Below are positions 11,175 to 22,930 of a stretch of 64,000 nucleotides of DNA, piece after piece. Numbering within the stretch: the stretch's first letter is position 1; every line of letters begins with the position of its first letter. The notes under the pieces were generated by a model that was not told where the DNA came from, made no database searches, and worked only from the letters and a program-made list of their open reading frames with translations. This DNA is from Madurella fahalii (Eukaryota; Ascomycota; Sordariomycetes; Sordariales): contig CM056875.1 of NCBI GenBank assembly GCA_029876055.1, positions 3,993,001 through 4,057,000 of the forward strand, given 5' to 3'. The translations under genes and the position numbers were made by a program.

Positions 11175-12380
11175 ACCCCAGGACGCCGTGGAAATGGCGT
11201 TTCGTTGCAAGCCACGTCAGGTGCCGGTGACACGTCAGGAACCTGTTTTGGTTCCCCCAAAGTGGCATTAATTAGAGCGCTGCTATCTAGGCACTGCTTC
11301 CAGAGGGGTAAAACGTTCCCCTCGTAAGGGGGCAAAGAAACGGGTTCTTCCAATGAGATAACATGTTCTCGCTTGCAGTTGCGATACGCACATGCGTGGA
11401 ATCAACCAGGCAATCACCTATTATCCATGGAGAACAAGAGTATGGGCTGCAGTGGCTGCAGGTGCATATGGCCTGTGAGAAGATCTGTACTTTGATCGGC
11501 AGTCGCTGCTTGGGTGAAACAAGCCGGGTTCTACAACGGCCTCAGACCACTCCCTAACCATGCGCATCCAAGCTTAACTAAATTAGATCAGGTTCGGGCT
11601 ATCAAGGACTTGGCGATGGAGACCTGGGGATGCGTGAGTAAACCCGGTACAATCAACGGCCACCTGGTGTAGTCAGGACTGCAACTTGTTCCAATCACAC
11701 CGCTTCGTCTCATTCCCCGCCAAGGGCACCGCATCTGGAGCATGAGTCGGCATGGCGCTGGCAGCCGCTCCAGACCCATGGCGCTATCAACTGACTGCCA
11801 CGACGCTTCAGCATCAGGGCGGAGCTGACCTGCCCAATAAGGTCGCGCCGCGCTTGTCGCCCTGGCTGGAAGCTCCAGGGCGAGCTGGCCGGCAAGTTGG
11901 CCCGGCGTCGTCCGGACTCCACCTGAATGTGAGGCAGCCAGTAGAATGTCGGTTTGAGCAGCCACGTCACACTGACTAGAGGGCCCTCCTGCCAGGTGGC
12001 TCATTGCTTGGGCGCGCCTTGGGCGACTTTGTTGGGTTCCAAACAATTTGCCATGACGGGGCCGTTGATTGATTGGTTTTGGAGGATATTTTGTAGCCAC
12101 CGATTGGATCCCAAGCATCCATAGCCCCTGATCGCCATCGGTCGCCGGGGCCCCCGGACACTTGCGATCTTGCGATCTCGGGCAGGAACGGTTCATTGCG
12201 ATGACATGCCCAGTAAAGCGTACTTAAATACTAGATGAAGCTCGCCCGAGATGGCGATTCAACTTCTCCATCAGATCAGCACAACATAGCAGAGCAACAG
12301 CTTGCATTGTCCCCGACAGTTGACGAGACTCGCACACAGCCACCAAAAGACTCTTATTTTCCCCTATCCAAATAAACAAA
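11175..12380. other. Intergenic 1.2 kb
   Basis: Between two rightward genes. A 202-codon minus-strand ORF at 11588-12196 has no motif and shadow ORFs on the other strand, so it is not called. The right end should hold the promoter of the next gene; an AT-rich TACTTAAATACTAG lies at about 12220, 150 nt before the start. Confidence 0.45.
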
Positions 12381-13043
12381 ATGGCCACGGTCGATGCCCA
12401 GGAACTTGTAAGTTCAACATGGTGCTACCCCGCAAGAAAATCTTGCCCCGAGCTAACACACGGACCCTAGAGAAGGCGGTGGACCAACAAGACCAAGGCC
12501 AACTTCGGCCCCAGGGACTATATCAACAGCCGCGTGTACGAGCCCGAGACCTTCGAGCGCATCTTCGACTTTTCGGAGTGCAAGAGCATCGTGTTCTACA
12601 ACGGCAGTGGGACCAAGCCCACCGACGTGATCCTCATGACCGACGGTTCGGGCCACATGGTGGTGCCGGCCAACGTCCGCGTCTCGGTCAACTCAGGCTA
12701 CGCCAGGTGCGAAGCCGAGGAATCCGCCACCGACGGCTCGACCGTCGTCGGAAGGGGCGCGCGCGCCCCGCCGCCGAGCCGTGTCGACGGCTTTGCCCGC
12801 TCCTCGGCCGGCTCAGCCTATAGCGCCGCCGGCCGGCGAGGCATGTCGACCGACAGCTACGGCAGCTACACGAGCAGGCGGAGCAGCGCCGACTCGGACG
12901 AGTGGCAGGTCGTGGCGGAACTAGCCGGGTTCCGCGACGACGCCACCGTTCACCCCGACGACAGCATCAGCTCGGTCGGCGCCACCCCCCGCGTCGGCGG
13001 CGGCGGCAGCAGCGCCTCGCGCCGCTTCTCCCACCAGGGCTAA
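12381..13043 (+). CDS. Conserved hypothetical protein, disordered tail
   Basis: Function not recognised. Exons are 12381-12407 (only nine codons, MATVDAQEL) and 12471-13043, with a GTAAGT donor and CCCTAG acceptor; the product is 199 residues. The first part looks structured and conserved: RRRWTNKTKANFGPRDYINS, then FERIFDFSECKSIVFYNGSG and a strand-rich stretch ILMTDGSGHMVVPANV. From about residue 105 the chain is Ser/Gly/Arg-rich and likely disordered. Codon use is strongly GC3-biased, like expressed neighbours. The short first coding exon followed by an early intron is common in highly expressed fungal genes. Confidence 0.75.
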
Positions 13044-13186
13044 GAACATGGGGGACGTGGTTAGGGTACCAGCGATCTGAACCCTCTTCTCCTTTGTCTA
13101 GCACGGCTTCGCAAGCCCAGATTGGCGGATATGGCACATGACAGTTTTGATTTTCTTGGGAACGGATATAGGGTTGGGTTTTTTCC

Positions 13187-13212
13187 TTTTTTTTTTTTTT
13201 TTTTTTTTTTTT
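13187..13212. repeat. poly(T) tract, T26
   Basis: Uninterrupted run of 26 T about 140 nt downstream of the preceding stop codon, in the likely 3' UTR or just past it. Confidence 0.95.
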
Positions 13213-13427
13213 GATATGGAGTTTGAATCGGTTTGCTATGGATAGAAACAGTGGTTGCTAGAGGTTTAGAAATCCCACCAGCACAGTTGACACAGGAGCA
13301 GTATTTAGGTACTTCCCGATATTGTGACGATGCTCCCACTCCCCTCGCAAGGTTACCTACCCATTATCTTGGTTTACCGTCGACGTATACCCGATCATGC
13401 GCCGCCGCAAATGGCGCTTTCTGTCCG

Positions 13428-13442
13428 CCCCCCCCCCCCCCC
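13428..13442. repeat. poly(C) tract, C15
   Basis: Uninterrupted run of 15 C in noncoding sequence. Confidence 0.95.
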
Positions 13443-14857
13443 TAAATGAGGCGACTCGGAGGCTTCGATAACGCTCTCAGGACTGCGGTAACACAGGTAA
13501 GTATGCGAAGAAACAGCTTCTTCCTTGCAGGGCAAAGGTATTTCTCAGAGCTATTTCAACGGCCATTGGATGCCACAGCCTTGGCATAATTAATCTACGT
13601 TAGCTTGTGTGCCGGGCGATGAAGCTTCGCTCCACTTCGGCATTGGCAAGAAACGGAGGTGTGGTCAGAGTCGGGTATTTCCACCGAGTTCATAACTTCC
13701 CGGGGTTGATGGGCCGGAGAATCCGCAGTCTATCACATCCACATGATGCGCTGCGAGTTTGTCTCGGTCAGAAATGAATTCGCAAAGAGTAAGGGGGTAG
13801 TCGTGACCGTCTAGCAGCCGACAAATCCGATTCGCTGGTCGAACCCCACTGTTCTCGCCGACAACCCAGATTCGTTCTTGAAGAATCCGATTAAGTTACA
13901 CGGACGGTGGCACACATGCACGAGAGCAAACCGGTTGGCGCAACTTTATAGCGACGACTGAGCTGGCCGAGGGTGAGTTCTCTGCGTCGCTTACAAATTG
14001 GGTGGGTGCTGTGCCTTGTTTGCTTTTTCGTTTCCCAAGAGTGACTCGCTAAGGATATGATCGGTTTACGCACCATACATAGACCGCTATCAAAGATGGA
14101 CTTAACGTCTACAAGTTCAAAGGGGCAGGTCACTAACAACCTTGAGGCTGAAATGCCATAATTCGTGTTTAGTGGTCTGACCCGCTGTGGCCTGAAGGAC
14201 TTTGTCCGATCAGGGTATGGGAGAGCGGTGAGCCCAGTTCTTCTGGTAGCGTCTTCCGTACCCCGTACCAATGCGGTATCCGCAAGGATATTTACGCGTA
14301 CACTTGCCCGGGGCGGCCGAGTGAGGGGTGCAGTTATCCGGAAATGACGCGCCTATAGGCACACCCAGTGTGATCGGCCAGCTGCGAAATCCCCCCCTTT
14401 TCTAACATGGCGAAAACTTCCGAGCAGCAAGTGGCTGTTTTAGTATCCCATTTGATTTTGAGCATCTTTTAGACCCAGCTGACACGAGGACTTTGTGCCT
14501 GCCATGCAAGCGCTGCGACACTCAACGACGGGAATTTGCGTTTTATTACCTAAGCTTGAGTGCTCCTTGGCGCTGAACACAGTCTGGGTTGGTTGGTTGT
14601 CCGGCCCCTACACACTGTGAGTGATGTAACATTGGATGCTTCTCTCCCAACACCGTGACCTTCGGATTGATGCAGAGGGCCATATATAACTGGGAGAACA
14701 GCGCTGTCTGGTCTCGGTCGAACATCAGCTCCGCCGCCCTGCCATCCCATCATACCTATCCGAGGTAACTTAGACAACCTCCCTCGTACAGCCGACAGAC
14801 AAAGAGGAAGGAAGCGGCCGCTAATCAGACTCGGCCTAGCCCCAGACGACGAGCAAC
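13443..14857. other. Intergenic 1.4 kb upstream of the P450
   Basis: No gene seen. A 126-codon minus ORF (13891-14271) lacks motifs. The right 200 nt should contain the P450 promoter. Confidence 0.5.
14681..14690 (+). promoter_or_regulatory. TATA-like element
   Basis: CATATATAAC lies 170 nt upstream of the P450 start codon. Position and sequence are compatible with a core promoter; this is inference only. Confidence 0.35.
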
Positions 14858-16737
14858 ATGATTGAGAGACTCGTGCTGCTGGCTCTCCCGCTGGTGGCGA
14901 CATACCTACTCGCTACCATATGGCACCGACGGTTCAGGCAGTTCGGGCATTTCCCCCAGCTTAAGCCCTCTCTATTCTGGGGGCACCTGCAAGCCATTCA
15001 TGAGATCATGACGCGCAGCGCGCCCGGCCTTCATATAGGTATGGTTATTGCTACGGTGCCAAGAGTCAGCCGGCGAAGCGACGGAATGAGGTGCTAACCG
15101 ATCAACCACAGACCAGATCCTAACCGACATGGCCAGGGATTTGGGGAACCCACCCATCACGTTTCTCGATCTCCGTCCCGTTGGCTATCCCATGGCTGTC
15201 GTGAACAGCAACGAGGTGGCCGAACAGGTCTCGCGGGTGTCGAAGCTCTTCCCGTGGAGCACTCCTAAGTCCCCAACCCTGAGCTCGCTGGCGAGAATCA
15301 CAGGGCCATCCTCCATCTTGGTCAGGCAGGTTGGTGTTCCCCACTACGTTCACGACCCAAATAAGTGGGTAGTACGTCCCTCTCAGAGCTAACGACTAGT
15401 GCAGAATGAGGATTGGAAGCAGCTCCGCAAGCGGTTCAACCCCGGCTTCGCGCCCCAGCATCTCATGAGCCTCCTGCCCTGCATCATAGACAAGACCGAG
15501 ATATTCCTTGGCCATCTCGACAGGCTTGCAGCTACGGGCGAAGAGTTCGCCCTCCTCAAGCTCACCATCAATCTGACCTTTGACATCATCGGGGCTGTCA
15601 CTATGGGCGTCGACTTTGACGCGCAGCACGCTGGGTCTTCGGGCCAAGGCGAGTTCATTAGGCTGTACGAAGAGCTGGTCAACACATACGCAGTCAACCC
15701 CTCACGGTTCCCCCAGTGGCTGCATGTGAGGCGCGAGTGGCGCCGCTACCGCCTCAGTTCCACAATTGACTCACTCCTCGAGTCCATGATCCGGGAAAAG
15801 CATGCCGAGGCGCGACTGGACGACAAGGCCGGGTCCCGCAGCGTCCTCAGCCTGAGCCTGAAGGGTAGTCAGGAACTCAACGGGGCCCTCCTTGACGAGA
15901 CTCGAGACCAGATCAAGACGTTCCTTTTCGCGGGCCACGACACCACCGGCATCCTGCTGGCCTGGATCTTTTACGAGCTAGCCCGGAGCCCACGCGTGCT
16001 CAAGGCTGTGCGCGACGAGCTCGACGAACTCTTCGGACCGGACTCGGACCCGGCCGTCGTGCGAGACAAGCTCCTGGCCCCCGGCGGGGAGGACCTGATC
16101 CAACGCATGTCGTACACTACGGCCATGATCAAGGAAGTCCTCCGCTTGTATCCGCCGGCCGGCACAGCGCGCATGGCACCCCCCGGCAGCGGCTTCATCG
16201 TGCAAACGCCCGAGGGCCAGAGCTTTTGCTTGGACGGCATGGTCATCTACAACTGCGCAACCATCATCCAACGCGACAGACGCGTGTTTGGGGAGACGGC
16301 GAACGACTTTGTCCCAGAACGATGGCTTGGAGACAAATCGGGCATCATGAGTGCGGGTTCACAAGACGAAAAAGATTCGCAGAATGACGCGGGCCGAAAG
16401 TTCCCAGCGGGCGCATGGCGGCCATTCGAACGAGGACCGCGGAACTGTATCGGTCAGGACCTGGCAACTATCGAGGCCCGCGTCATTGTCGCGGCCGTGG
16501 CAAGACGATACGACTTTGTCAAGGTCGGGCTTGGGGAGCTCGAGCTCAACGAGAAAGGCCAGCCGGTGGTGAACGAGAAGGGCCAGTACAAGACCAAGTC
16601 GGAACTGTACAATGTGAGTGATGATGTTTGCTGTTCAGTGTTTATTGTCGACCAAGTTGTTAATTAACTGGATCAAGACCCAGCAGGTGACGGCTAAGCC
16701 GGTTGACGGGATGAGGATGAGAGTGAGACGTGGATGA
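14858..16737 (+). CDS. Cytochrome P450 monooxygenase (StcS/AflN-like, possibly CYP59)
   Basis: Heme-thiolate monooxygenase, membrane-anchored in the ER with a P450 reductase partner. Exons are 14858-15038, 15112-15329, 15405-16613 and 16678-16737 (introns 73, 75 and 64 nt), 555 residues, in frame throughout. Residues 1-22 are a hydrophobic anchor. The I-helix motif AGHDTTG lies near residue 309, the K-helix KEVLR (ExxR) near 376, and the heme loop PFERGPRNCIGQ (FxxGxRxCxG) near 473, so all catalytic hallmarks are present. The last exon adds TQQVTAKPVDGMRMRVRRG, the usual beta-sheet end. General resemblance, especially around the I-helix, is to P450s such as StcS/AflN of sterigmatocystin/aflatoxin pathways, but no polyketide synthase is nearby, so a role in that pathway is not implied. 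Confidence 0.92.
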
Positions 16738-16748
16738 TGAAAAAAAAA

Positions 16749-16820
<72 letters not shown>

Positions 16821-16826
16821 AAAAAA
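16738..16826 (+). repeat. (GAAA)n microsatellite, about 18 units
   Basis: A-rich leader followed by near-perfect GAAA units from 16751 to about 16823, starting immediately after the P450 stop codon, hence in its 3' UTR. Confidence 0.95.
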
Positions 16827-17516
16827 TTTTTCTTCTTAACGTGGTCTTGTCGCTCGGGCTCAAGGTTTCGGGGTTCGTGTTCGGCTGGGCTCAAGGAGCG
16901 GCAGCAGCTTCGTCGGGCAGTCAAATCTACCTACGAGTACCTTAGGGTCCAAATCTAACAAATTGTATCGGGGTAGCGCACCGTGGGACTCAAAAGGCAC
17001 CCTCGTTTCCAGCAAATGACGTCACGTTCTCCCCAGCCGTCGGCCATGTCAGCGACACGGCTGACAGGGCTCCGGGTCTGCCGTATCGTGTTGTCTTATG
17101 TAGGGCGTACTGGGCCGCGGTCTTATGTATTGCTCTGCCCCCCACATCCACATCGGTTTAGCTTTCCCCACCTCGCAAAATCGACCCACGCCGCCACGGG
17201 CTGCCCCAACATCCCCCCCAGCCCGCTGCCTGCTGGGCCAGGACTCGGATAACGTGAGGGCCGAAGAGGGCCCAAAACCCCGGCGCCCGACAGCCAGGAC
17301 TGTCCCACTTACTAACTACCTGAAGTAGGTTGTAACTGCACTATCTTGCCTTAACCTAGTCAAGTAGAAATCCGAGACCAACCTCTGCGTGCGATCCAAG
17401 TGCGTCTAGAGTCTCCGAGGACGACTCGCGTGGCCAATCTCGCGCCGCCACTCAGCCAGCAAAATTCCTAGTACCTAGGCCAGAGTCGCCAGCCAGCCAG
17501 CCAGCCAGCAGGCGCG
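16827..17516. other. Intergenic, promoter of the 2EXR gene
   Basis: About 0.7 kb, no ORF with motifs. Five copies of CCAG (17489-17508) lie just before the next start codon, in the likely 5' UTR. Confidence 0.5.
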
Positions 17517-18725
17517 ATGGTGCTGGAGCTGGAGTTGAAGAAGAATTTGGGCACCGTTGTGTCCCAGTTGACCCAGCTCCACATTGACGACAAGCCTCCG
17601 ACTTCCACGGCCCATCAGCTGAAGGCCGTCCTCTGTCCCAGCGTTTCCTCGCCATCCTTTCCAGTGACTCTGACGGAGCTGCCGACCGTGACCCCGCCCT
17701 TTTCTCCGACCGGGACAACGGACGTGGATGACGACGAGGTTTCTGCAGGGACATTTCTGTATTTCCCTCTGCTCCCTGCCGAGCTCCGTCTCAAAATCTG
17801 GTGAGTTTAACCTTTTGGGTACCTGAGTGTTTGCACGGGGATTTTTTACCCCAACGCCAATCTCGCATCCGGACCCGCTTGAGCCGCGCAGTTCGGCACA
17901 ACTCGTCCGCTTTCCGCCCTGCCGGAAATAGAAGTGGGACGGGACCGAACTGGGGCTGGGACTGGGACTGGGACTGGGACTGGGACTGGGACTGGGACTG
18001 GGACTGGGCCGGGACTGACAGGGTGGAGCAGGCATTTCTCCTTTCTGCCTCGGACCGTCGAGCTCCACACACGGCGGACCCACTACGCCGACCACGACCG
18101 GCACGGCGGCACGCCGAAATGGCAGTCGCAGTCGCGCAATCCCGCAGCGCTGTCCGTCAACGCCGAGGCCCGCGCCGCCGCCCTCGAGTGCTACACGGTC
18201 GCGCTCCCGCTCGCCGCCCCCTTGGCACGTAATCAGACGCATGAGCGACCGGGCGACCTCTTGCAGGACAGCGACCGGGTCCTGTACCTGAACCTCGAGC
18301 AGGACATGGTCGTCTTGCTCGGGGACCTGCATTACGTGCGCCTGACAAAACTGCTCGAATGGTTCCGCAAGACGGACGTGGCGAGAAGGAGGACCACCGC
18401 CGCCGCCCGAGCGAGCGGGCTAAGGAGGCTTGCCATGAGCGTCGCCCCCTGGGCCCACGAGGTCGGCGCCGCCACGCTCAAGGCCTTCGCCCTCACCATC
18501 TTTGCCGACATTGAGGAGTTCGTCCTCTTCATGTACACGGACCGTATGCCGCCGCCCTCGTGGTCCGGCGGACCCTGCGTGCTCGAGGAGGCCTCGGCCG
18601 ATGCCGACTACTACCGCCGCTTCGTCATGGGCCGCGGCAAGCAGTTTCGTGCCGACGCCGACTGGATGATTGTGGGCCAGCGCCCAATGAAGGTGGCGGA
18701 GATTCGGTTTGATGACGGCTGGTGA
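17517..18725 (+). CDS. 2EXR-domain protein
   Basis: Fungal 2EXR family, function unknown. Exons are 17517-17800 and 18032-18725, 325 residues. The domain begins at the end of exon 1 (YFPLLPAELRLKIW, the diagnostic LPxELRLKIW box) and continues after the splice with HFSFLPRTVELHTR, later PAALSVNAEARAAALECYTV and a C-terminal half rich in aliphatic residues. Donor GTGAGT and acceptor GAGCAG fit in phase 2. The first 80 residues are polar and disordered. The 231-nt intron is long for this genome because it holds a GGGACT minisatellite. Confidence 0.85.
17955..18016 (+). repeat. GGGACT hexanucleotide minisatellite, about 9 copies
   Basis: Near-perfect CTGGGA/GGGACT units inside the single intron of the 2EXR gene. 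It would encode a Gly-Thr repeat if unspliced, but the splice sites remove it. Confidence 0.9.
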
Positions 18726-18993
18726 TGGCGCGTATATATACCACCTGTTTCTCGGTCTCTCGGTTACCCACATCGTATCGCCGTGATCGCCGTGTTTGGC
18801 TGTCGAACTTTATCCCGTGCCTGATTCAATCATGAGACTCGCGAGCCACTCGGTGGTTCTTATTCTCGGTTAGGGTATTCTGACTACCTGCAACCCTATC
18901 CTTTTCCTCTTCGGCGTATCATGCCCTGGGGGACGATTCGAGGACGATCCGAGGACGATGCCACCGCGATAGCATCCAATCACCGATGTCCCC

Positions 18994-19221
18994 CTACTTT
19001 TTCTTTCCGCTTCTCTTATCCCCCCTTGACTGCTCCCTATTTTGCTCACATGGGACGCAGAGCGAGTGTTCATTCGTGTCCTTGATCCATTTGTAGACGC
19101 ATCTGTCCTCGGGGCAGAAGTATCCGGTCGTTTGGGCGATAGGGCAAGCGACGGGCCGGCGCTGCCAGGCGAACCCAAAACAGTTCATTCTGGAGCAGTA
19201 GTATCTATCCTGAAAGCACAT
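18994..19221 (-). CDS. Small Cys-rich ORF A, zinc-ribbon-like spacing
   Basis: Hypothetical 75-residue product starting MCFQDRYYCSRMNCFG. It has eight or more cysteines arranged C-x6-C, then ACPIAQTTGYFCPEDRC and a final CVPC, ending in a Lys-rich tail. The spacing resembles the small Cys-rich ORF B at 19949-20143 (CP-x-A..G..CP-x-D, then CxxC), suggesting divergent tandem paralogues. There is no signal peptide, so a zinc-binding intracellular protein is more likely than an effector. A GT donor right after CVPC means the last residues may be spliced out. Coding status is unproven. Confidence 0.4.
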   Translation of the reverse strand: MCFQDRYYCSRMNCFGFAWQRRPVACPIAQTTGYFCPEDRCVYKWIKDTNEHSLCVPCEQNREQSRGDKRSGKKK

Positions 19222-19948
19222 TGTTTCGGCTGCTCAGTGGAAACTGAAGAATGGTCGTCAAACCTACGGTCAAGATCAATGATACGGTAGAGCTAGCATA
19301 ACCACCTATACTTACTACTCGAGCAAAGACGGTACCAGTAGAAATCGGCGCGCCGGTAGATTTGGGAGTGCTAGCTCGTGGTGCCGGTGTGGTTACTTCG
19401 AGCCGCCAGGTAGGAGGATGAGGGTGGGCGGAAGACAGCGTACGCCTGGGTTAGCGAAGTCCGGTTCATATATCTAAGGTTGCTAGGACCGTGTGACCAA
19501 AGTTAGCCGCTTGTTTGACACGCCAACGTGGCAGCGACGGCAACATTACAATGGGGCGAACGGAGAAGATAGAGGGTGCCTCGTGACTCCACACACGAGT
19601 TACGCAATCTGTACGCTTTTCAAAAGCTGTCTTCATCTCATATTTGGCGTATTAGGCACTCCAAGGTGAATTCGTTCCTTTAGATTACTACCAGAGAGAG
19701 GAGTAGCAACGTGCGGATGCTTTCCAGCAACTTTTACCACGTCTCTTGGCCATCCCGCGAGCTTGGCTCGGCAAGACATTTCAACGTTGGTCAAGGTCCT
19801 CGACGATCAATAAAATCAGATGATCTTATTCAACTCTAATTAGCATCCGTATACCTGTTAGAACTTTTGGTCTCATACCTTTCTTAACTACCCCATACCT
19901 AGCTCATAGGCATCCATCCTCCGTACCTATTCCAGTATAGACTCCAAC
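19222..19948. other. Intergenic between the two small Cys-rich ORFs
   Basis: About 0.7 kb, AT-rich in the right half, nothing recognised. Confidence 0.45.
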
Positions 19949-20143
19949 TCACCGGTCCGCTCCATAGCATGTATCGCACCAGTTGTTAGGTGGGCATTGA
20001 TGCATCCATGTGTCTTTCGGACAAGTTCTGCCCGAGTCCCGTGCAACTCTGCAAGGGATGAACAGCGGACCATCCAGCTTTTTCCCGCATCCCTCGCACT
20101 TCCATATCTTTAATGTGCACATTGACTTTCTTCCCTTGTTCAC
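19949..20143 (-). CDS. Small Cys-rich ORF B, zinc-ribbon-like
   Basis: Hypothetical 64-residue product; the second ATG at 20122 (MCTLKIWKCEGCG) lines up best with ORF A. Cysteines fall as C-x6-C-x2-C, then FIPCRVARDSGRTCPKDTW and CPPNNWCDTC. A classical GTGAGT donor overlaps the last codons, so another exon may follow downstream. The role is unknown; zinc binding is inferred from Cys pairs only. Confidence 0.4.
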   Translation of the reverse strand: MNKGRKSMCTLKIWKCEGCGKKLDGPLFIPCRVARDSGRTCPKDTWMHQCPPNNWCDTCYGADR

Positions 20144-21692
20144 CTCAAGATGATCTCTGGCTTAGGCGGTATCAGCGGTGCGAGGAATCTGTCGGTGTTT
20201 TCCGCTTTTCAGGCCGCGGTGAATCTTTGCAATAGTAGTTGGCTTAGCGTGGTTCCGGTGGGAATAAGGCAAGCTATCCGAGTATTGTGGCCGGGCTGGG
20301 TTGGATATACACGCCCGATAATCACAGTGGTTTTAAATACTCAAGTCCATGCGACGCTGACGTGTCAGGCTAGTTTCCATCTTCCCGCCCATTCCTACCA
20401 TGACAAACGGGCTTTGAATGTGGGTATCGCGATTTCTTCCACATTCTCCAACAGGTGATAAGGCCACATCATCCACCACCACACGACAAAGCTCCTTGAC
20501 AATTAGACGCGTTAGCCAAACAAACGAAGGTCTCTGCGATGGTTGCGGAAACGGAGCTTCCAGTCACCGACAAGCTCCGGCGAGTGGATAGGCACTGAGC
20601 GAAAGACAGAGATTTGTTGCTAGAATCATACTCAGTCTAATGGTGGCTCCAGAACCGATCCGAAAATCAGTCTCGTAATTATCAACCCGAATCAGCAAGC
20701 CGTTAGAAGACGTAGACCCCGTAAGGTTTGCTCAGCCTTTATGTATCCCTTCGCATTACTCAGTTTGGGCAGCGTAGGGGGTTGGAAATGGCATCAGTAT
20801 GCTTAATTAAGCAGCGCAGCCCATGCCAGTCACTGGACTGGCTGGACATGGGACGGAACCAGGATCCAATTTCCATCTCTTCCAGCCGCCCTTTTTCTTC
20901 GTTTCTTTCTTTCTTTCTTTCTTTTTTTTTTTTTTTATTTTACCCCTCCACCGGCCCTTTCCCTGTTTTCCTTTACCATGTTAACGGCTTCACATATGAG
21001 CGGATTTGCGTTGACCTCAAAACAGCAGTCGTGCTTGTGTGGGTAGTTATGGATAAAGCCAAGGGATGGTGTGAATCTCCCAGGTCCTCGGGTCGTTATT
21101 GTGACGTTAGAAACTGCATCCCCTGTACAAAATTTCGGGTTCCGGGGACAGCGACACAGTTTCCGGTGCCCGGATCATCCACGTCACTAATTAATGGCTC
21201 AATAATCTTCAATTACTTTGTCTGGGGTGACTGGTCAAGTCCAAGCTGTATGCTATTTTATTGGCCTGTACTGGCCCCAGTTGAGAAGGCTTCCCTCCAG
21301 CGTTTCAAGTTCCAGGTGTCGCTGGGGGTGGCTGGATAGCCAATGGATCAGCCAAGACAGGCATCCCTGCCAACTCATCCGGCACACAATTTGGCGTTGT
21401 CCGAGACAATTAATCCAGCTGAAGCCGAGCGATGCAAAACAAAATTGTCATGTCTCGAGTCGTTTTGGGATACCTACTGGACATCCCCAGAAACTGATTG
21501 AAACTTTGAAAGCGCCGTGCAAAATCTTGGATCGACTCTACAGCTGGGAAGAAAAGGGGGTGTGTGGTTTTTCACAGCTTCTTCGTCCCGCTGAATATAT
21601 TGCACGGCAAGGTCCCATCGTGGCGCGCTGTGTGGAGCAAGACCGCCACCCGAAATCTGCACGAGAAGCACGCCGGCCACATCGACTGCGCC
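20144..21692. other. Intergenic 1.5 kb with TTTC/T-rich tract
   Basis: A TTTC repeat merging into poly(T) occupies about 20901-20937. The long plus-strand ORF across it (20728-21339) owes its length to this tract and has no motif. No gene supported. Confidence 0.5.
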
Positions 21693-22930
21693 ATGGTCAC
21701 ATCCAGTTCGCACCCAATGGAGACGATCGTTGAATCAAGCCCGGAGAAGGCCAGGATACCCGGGGCCTCAGCGGAGGCCATGTTGTTCTCTGTGGTCAGA
21801 TCTAGCCAGCTAAATACAGGAGTGGCCATGTCTACGTCTACTCGTGCGACAGACGTTGTAGACCACCGATCGGGAAGATCGTCATCTTTGAAGGTGCCCG
21901 CCACAAGGAAAGCTAGCCAGCTCGTCCGTGAATGGGTCAAGCGGTCGAATTCTTCACGGTACGTTTAAGATGTATTCGGACGCGATTTCTGCAAACAACG
22001 AAGCTTACGTTGACATCCAGAGCCGGCAGCGCAGCAGGGCCATCATCCTCAGAAACTTTGAAGGCCCAGATCAGGCATCTAGGTGGCGGCCGGGTAGAAG
22101 TTGCAGAAGCGGAAGAAGCCACGCCGCCCACGAAAAATGCACTGGCGGTCCCAAGGACGAGGAGACCGCAAAAAAATCGGCCAAGTTCCATCGACAGCCG
22201 TGTCACACAATGGCTTGACTTCTACCCCGAAGCAACGGAGGAAGCTAAGTCCCAAAGCCAACTCAACCAACCCAGTCAGGCCCCATCTCGGTCTCTTCCA
22301 CCTAATCAGTCTCGTCATCGTCACCGCTCCGACTCTAACGGCGACCTCCGTCCAGCGCCGCTAAGGGTTCCATCCCTGGAGAAACAAGGCAGCCGGAGCC
22401 CGCAATCAAAAGCCCTTGTCCGGAAAAATTCGAAGTGGAAAGCCTTACCAAGTCTCCCAGGACAACAGCCGGATGTTGCGGAACAAGCGGCGAGCTCGAC
22501 ATCTGCTAATCAAGGGGGAAAGGCAGAGTCAGAGCGGGAGCCACGATCACAACGCCAGGATGGGACAGCACCCCTGCCCGTAATTCGATACGGCACGCCA
22601 CCCCCAACACCAGACAGCACGACAGACGGCGCCGCCAGGGTGCTCCGAACAAGTGATACTAGAGTCACGACGCCTGGGACCGAACCCGAGATGGACACTA
22701 GCGCAAAAGGCGTTCCGAAGAGAGTCGATTCGGATAGGTTAGACCGCCATACGGGCCAGGAGCGCGTCTGGCTGCACGTGAATTACCGCGGCGAGGCGCC
22801 CTTCCTACATGCCTGGGGGCTTGACATCACGAAGCTAGCAGATCGTCTCGAAGGCCTGTCGATCCTCAGGGATTTGATGCAGGCCGAGAAGGAGAAAAGG
22901 GGGGCGGATGCTGGTGGATCTCATCGATAG
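21693..22930 (+). CDS. Conserved fungal hypothetical protein, mostly disordered
   Basis: Function not recognised. Exons are 21693-21958 and 22021-22930 (62-nt intron, donor GTACGT), 391 residues. The splice joins WVKRSNSSR to AGSAAGPSSSETLK in frame. Most of the chain is Ser/Pro/Gln/Arg-rich. The carboxyl end is ordered and looks conserved: VWLHVNYRGEAPFLHAWGLD followed by a charged helix ITKLADRLEGLSILRDLMQA. Such a short ordered tail on a disordered body suggests a docking or scaffold protein. An alternative ATG lies at 21717. Confidence 0.7.

Noticed and set aside
11588..12196. 202-codon minus-strand ORF
   Set aside because: No motif, overlapped by other open frames, and located in a promoter region; GC-rich chance ORF.
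13891..14271. 126-codon minus ORF
   Set aside because: No motif and no splice partners; intergenic chance ORF.
20728..21339. 203-codon plus-strand ORF
   Set aside because: Runs through a TTTC/poly(T) tract and has no recognisable sequence.
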